A DNA stretch of 18,017 nucleotides, taken from positions 520 through 18,536 of the forward strand of contig DCTP01000140.1 of assembly GCA_002329625.1 (NCBI GenBank), in the 5' to 3' direction. The DNA comes from Leptolinea sp. UBA1437. GTDB lineage: Bacteria > Chloroflexota > Anaerolineae > Anaerolineales > Anaerolineaceae. The position numbers and the translations under genes were made by a program. This document shows, one piece after another, positions 14,760 to 18,017 of this stretch (within the stretch, counting starts at the first letter, position 1; every line of letters starts with the position of its first letter). The notes under the pieces are model-generated. The model ran no database searches and was not told where the DNA came from. It was given only the letters and a program-made list of their open reading frames with translations.

Positions 14760-17489
14760 ATGCGAAATATTTTTACGATTTTATTGCGGTTTTTAGGGCT
14801 GTGGGTTTTCAATGCAATCTGTCTTTTAGCTTGTGAATGGGTTATTCCGGGTATTACGATCATCCCGTATCAGGGTGTCCCTTATGCGGTAACCGTGATG
14901 GAAGTCAGTCTGATTTTTTCCATAATGAACTTATTCGTACGACCGTTGATTTTATTGTTCACTTTACCGCTTAACGGACTGACATTCGGCTTATTTTCTC
15001 TGGTAGTTAATGCTTTGGTGCTGTTCCTTGCTTCAAAATTTACTCCTTTCTTTAAAATCGAATTCCCTATAGCTGCTTTTCTATGCGGCTTTTTATTCGC
15101 CTTGGTCAACATCATTATCACATCTCTGATTCCGATTGACGAAGATTTTCTTTATTATGATATTTTGGTAAATCGTTTCAAAAAAAGCGGTGAAAAAATT
15201 AATAAGGACAAAAAGGGAATTATCGTCATCGAAATCGACGGACTGGCATACCCTCGATTAATCAAAGCTATTGAAAAAAGGAAAATGCCATATTTGAAAG
15301 AGTTGATTGATTCCGGAAAATTTATCATTTCCAAATTTGATTGTGGAATACCTTCTCAGACCTCTTCCTGCCAAGCCGGTATTATGTATGGTGATAATCA
15401 AAATATCTGTGCCTATCGTTGGTATGACAAGGAACAGAAAAGAATTATTTCGTCCAGCAGCTTTCAAGATACAAATCAGATGGAACAGGAAATCCTGCGC
15501 CGCAAAAAGAACGGTCTTTTAGACGGAGGAATGAGCATCAATAATCTAATGTCCGGGAATGCGGATGTTTCCTTATTTACGGTCAGTGCAATCCAACCGA
15601 AAAACTCGGAAGAATTAAATAACCGCAATATTAATCTTTATTTTTTTTCTTTAAGACCGTATTTATTGACAAAATCTATCCTATTCGCCCTGGCAGATGC
15701 AGCCGTTGAAGTCATCCAATATGTCTGGGCATGTCTCAAAAGAAAAGAACCGAGACTTAATCGTTTGGTTCATTTTTATCCGCTCATCCGCGGATCAACA
15801 AACGTCCTTTTGAGAGATACATCCACCGCAATAACCATCAATGAGGCGATGCGAGGGGGACCGGCAAGCTATACCACGTTTTATGGTTATGATGAAATTG
15901 CACATCATTCCGGTCCAGATAGTTTTGAAGCATATCATGCTCTGTCGGGAATTGATCATTCGATCAAAAAAATTCATCATACTGCCGAAGAAAACTCAGA
16001 CAGAGATTATGAATTGTTCGTTATTTCCGATCACGGTCAATCTTTCGGAAAGACCTTTCGCCAGCGTTACGGATATAGTATCAGTGATTATATACGGAAA
16101 TTAGCCGGTGAATGTGCCCGCTTGAAATCGGAATCGCAAGTTATCGGTATCGGGAACAGTGCGGCTGATAATGAATCCAGCATTCGTGCGGCGATTTATG
16201 ATCTGACTGCTCAAAAGAAAACGCAACAGATCCCGATTCCCAAACAGACATTAAATAAACTTGATACTGTTCTTGAAGAAAATGCCGATGAAACACGAGC
16301 TAAAAAACGACCGGAAGACAATGATATCTGGATTCTTGCCAGCGGGAATTTAGCCAATGTCTATTTTTCATTTTCAAATCAAAAGGTCGATTATGCCGAA
16401 ATAGAAAGCCATTATCCCAATTTATGCTATCGCCTGATTCAACACCCCGGAGTAGGCCTTATGGTCGTTCATCAAAATAAAACGGCGATTGCAATCGGAA
16501 AAAAAGGCAGCCGGAATTTATCCACCGGCGAAATATCAGGACAAGATCCGTTGGCAAATTATCAGCCCACCGAAATGCGTTCTTGCCAACTATCCTATTT
16601 GGCTGAGTTTCCGAACGGGGGAGATTTAATTCTTTTTTCCACCCTTTATCCCGACGGAACGGTTGCTGCCTTTGAGGAATTGATCGGTTCTCACGGAGGG
16701 ATTGGCGGAGAACAAAATACAGCGTTTATTTTTCATCCCACAAATGTTGAAGTACCTGAGAATATATCCAACTCAAAAGAAGTCTATGCAATCTTGAAGG
16801 AACGTCGTGAATTAGATGCGGAGATCGAAAAATTTTCGGAAGAGAAAACGAAACAAAATAACGGGTCCGAAGATTGGAAATGGGATAAATTAATTGCCGG
16901 CATACGAGATACTTCAAAATGGACCAAATATATGCGGGAAGTAATTCTCTTTCAATCGTCGATTTATAAGAAAATCAGTAAAGATACGAGTCTAAACGGT
17001 CCGGCTGTGTTAATTATGATGATGTCGCTGTTATCAAATATGACCGTTGCCGGAATTTTTTTCCGATCCTTAAAAGGGCTGTATCTAGGGCTGATTATAT
17101 GGTTAATCTCATGGATTATTGTTATCGGAGCTTCCTATGGGGCAACGCTTGCGTTGAGGCAGAATATTATTTTTTCCGATTTCCTACGCGGTATGATGTT
17201 TTGTACCGTTTTTGATTTCCTTTTATTTGGAGCTTTGATCCCCGGTTATGAAAGCTTCTGGATCGTTATTATTTTGGTTACCCGTCTCATTTCTGTCTCG
17301 CTAGCCATTAATGGTATTTGCAACATACAAGGGAAAAGATCTTTATTGATCGTGCCTGTTGTTTTGTTTATGCTAATCTTGTTAGTGATTACGACTTATG
17401 TTATTTTAGAAAGCCTCGGATATATTCTCAAAATCGAACCTCTGATTGACTTTATCAACCATATCAACGAAATAGTGGGAATTTCATGA
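14760..17489 (+). CDS. Membrane protein: holin-4-like domain fused to alkaline-phosphatase-superfamily domain and C-terminal membrane domain
   Basis: 909 residues in three parts. Residues 1-125 hold four hydrophobic helices like the phage holin 4 superfamily (PF04020-type). Residues 150-660 form an alkaline-phosphatase-like phosphodiesterase or phosphotransferase domain. It has EIDG (Asp160), PSQTSSCQAGIMYG with likely nucleophile Thr201, YGYDEIAHHSGP (Asp378, His382), VISDHGQS (Asp424, His425) and GSHGG (His645), so the usual two-metal ligand set looks complete. Residues 745-890 hold about four or five further membrane helices. Such enzymes hydrolyse or transfer phospho-ester groups. With the N-terminus in the membrane, the catalytic domain could face either side; topology is unresolved. 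An in-frame TAA directly precedes the ATG, which fixes the 5' limit. The nearest AAAGG is 14 nt away, inside a small hairpin. The stop overlaps the next gene's start (ATGA). Substrate unknown. Confidence 0.85.
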   Translation: MRNIFTILLRFLGLWVFNAICLLACEWVIPGITIIPYQGVPYAVTVMEVSLIFSIMNLFVRPLILLFTLPLNGLTFGLFSLVVNALVLFLASKFTPFFKIEFPIAAFLCGFLFALVNIIITSLIPIDEDFLYYDILVNRFKKSGEKINKDKKGIIVIEIDGLAYPRLIKAIEKRKMPYLKELIDSGKFIISKFDCGIPSQTSSCQAGIMYGDNQNICAYRWYDKEQKRIISSSSFQDTNQMEQEILRRKKNGLLDGGMSINNLMSGNADVSLFTVSAIQPKNSEELNNRNINLYFFSLRPYLLTKSILFALADAAVEVIQYVWACLKRKEPRLNRLVHFYPLIRGSTNVLLRDTSTAITINEAMRGGPASYTTFYGYDEIAHHSGPDSFEAYHALSGIDHSIKKIHHTAEENSDRDYELFVISDHGQSFGKTFRQRYGYSISDYIRKLAGECARLKSESQVIGIGNSAADNESSIRAAIYDLTAQKKTQQIPIPKQTLNKLDTVLEENADETRAKKRPEDNDIWILASGNLANVYFSFSNQKVDYAEIESHYPNLCYRLIQHPGVGLMVVHQNKTAIAIGKKGSRNLSTGEISGQDPLANYQPTEMRSCQLSYLAEFPNGGDLILFSTLYPDGTVAAFEELIGSHGGIGGEQNTAFIFHPTNVEVPENISNSKEVYAILKERRELDAEIEKFSEEKTKQNNGSEDWKWDKLIAGIRDTSKWTKYMREVILFQSSIYKKISKDTSLNGPAVLIMMMSLLSNMTVAGIFFRSLKGLYLGLIIWLISWIIVIGASYGATLALRQNIIFSDFLRGMMFCTVFDFLLFGALIPGYESFWIVIILVTRLISVSLAINGICNIQGKRSLLIVPVVLFMLILLVITTYVILESLGYILKIEPLIDFINHINEIVGIS

Positions 17490-18017
17490 CAACCGATATA
17501 AAAACCATTGAAAATACTATTTTTTCGAAATCTTTTTATTCTTGGTCTGCAAGCGAGATAATGGGATTATCGCGAAAGATTCTTAAAAATCAATCTGAAA
17601 TCCTGACAAATCATCCAGAACTCGTTCAAAAACGGATCGCAATTTGCGGAACATGTAATATTCGATTTATATCTTCCGGGTTAATTCCGTTTTTAATGGC
17701 CGAAGGAATTTTCCCGCTTATCTTTGAAGGAAAATTCAACGGACTGAGCAGTGATATCCTTTCTTCCGATTCGGACCTTTATGCTTTTGATCCGGATTAT
17801 CTGATTGCAATCACTGATTATCGAGACATTCATGAATTTCCACCTTATCTTACCTCTCTTGAAAAAGTTAGGGAGATGGCGGATCGACAGATAGAAGAGT
17901 GGGTTCATTTCTGGGAATATTTTCATCAACGCTGCAAAAGCAAAGTTTTTCTGACCAATATTGCAATATCCAACCGTCATATACTCGGCGGACTCGAAGC
18001 GAACCTCGCTTCCGGTC
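17486..18017 (+). CDS. FkbH-like (HAD-IIIC family) protein, N-terminal part (cut by window end)
   Basis: An ATG overlapping the previous stop opens a frame that runs without a stop for 177 codons to the window edge. The fragment has KRIAICGTCNIRF (49-61), a 'nE-x-F' type stretch EGKFNGLSSDILSSDSDLYAFDPDYLI (81-107) and ILGGLEANLASG (166-177). This strand-loop pattern, with 'D.s.LY.F.PD.vi', is characteristic of the SGNH-like N-terminal region of FkbH-type proteins. In characterised pathways the C-terminal HAD-IIIC domain of FkbH converts 1,3-bisphosphoglycerate to a glyceryl thioester on an acyl carrier protein. The HAD domain itself lies outside the window, so function is extrapolated. Translational coupling to the membrane phosphoesterase suggests a shared process. 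It uses AT-rich codons like its neighbours. Confidence 0.75.
   Translation, partial: MTTDIKTIENTIFSKSFYSWSASEIMGLSRKILKNQSEILTNHPELVQKRIAICGTCNIRFISSGLIPFLMAEGIFPLIFEGKFNGLSSDILSSDSDLYAFDPDYLIAITDYRDIHEFPPYLTSLEKVREMADRQIEEWVHFWEYFHQRCKSKVFLTNIAISNRHILGGLEANLASG

Noticed and set aside
1..18017. Insertion sequence, prophage or CRISPR array
   Set aside because: No transposase, integrase or repeat-spacer series was seen; the holin-like domain is part of a large fusion protein with no other phage genes.

Overview
The window is a stretch of bacterial chromosome, moderately AT-rich and densely coded on both strands. It holds 11 complete protein genes, two genes cut by the window ends and one tRNA. 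I see no phage genes, transposase, CRISPR array or rRNA operon. Ribosome binding sites are mostly AAAGG/GGAG-like. Several features hint at Chloroflexota (Anaerolineae): a hydrophobic GT-C-like protein with a soluble tail containing a WCYYFEKG-type helix repeat, a holin-like/alkaline-phosphatase membrane fusion, and Gfo/Idh/MocA paralogues in an envelope-sugar setting. That placement rests on memory of protein style; a low-GC Firmicute cannot be excluded.

Left plus-strand block (1-6527): the 3' end of a probable sbcD, a CNNM/CBS 'hemolysin-type' membrane protein, sbcC (DNA-end-processing ATPase with a CPFC zinc hook), and two GT-B glycosyltransferases. The first glycosyltransferase overlaps the sbcC stop codon by an ATGA junction. 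The block looks like one transcription unit mixing DNA repair with surface-glycan synthesis.

Central minus-strand block (13437 down to 6531): a YgiQ-type radical SAM protein, a diacylglycerol-kinase-family lipid kinase overlapping it by 19 nt, a Gfo/Idh/MocA oxidoreductase, a large GT-C-like multi-pass membrane protein, then after a 214-nt gap a second, closely related Gfo/Idh/MocA oxidoreductase. The last gene meets the plus-strand block tail to tail with 3 nt between stops. The 214-nt gap holds a possible promoter and a short plus-strand reading frame that resembles a histidine-kinase fragment.

Right block: tRNA-Gln(UUG) on the minus strand and pyrH (UMP kinase) on the plus strand are divergent, with candidate promoters between and beside them. 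pyrH ends in a 13-bp perfect-stem hairpin terminator and so looks monocistronic. After it comes a 909-residue membrane protein that joins an N-terminal holin-4-like four-helix module, an alkaline-phosphatase-superfamily catalytic domain and a C-terminal membrane domain. It is coupled by an ATGA overlap to an FkbH-like (HAD-IIIC) protein that runs off the window. This pair is the most interesting part: FkbH proteins load glycerate units from glycolysis on carrier proteins, and alkaline-phosphatase-fold membrane enzymes move phospho-alcohol groups onto envelope polymers or cleave them, so an envelope-modification pathway may begin here. That link is inference.
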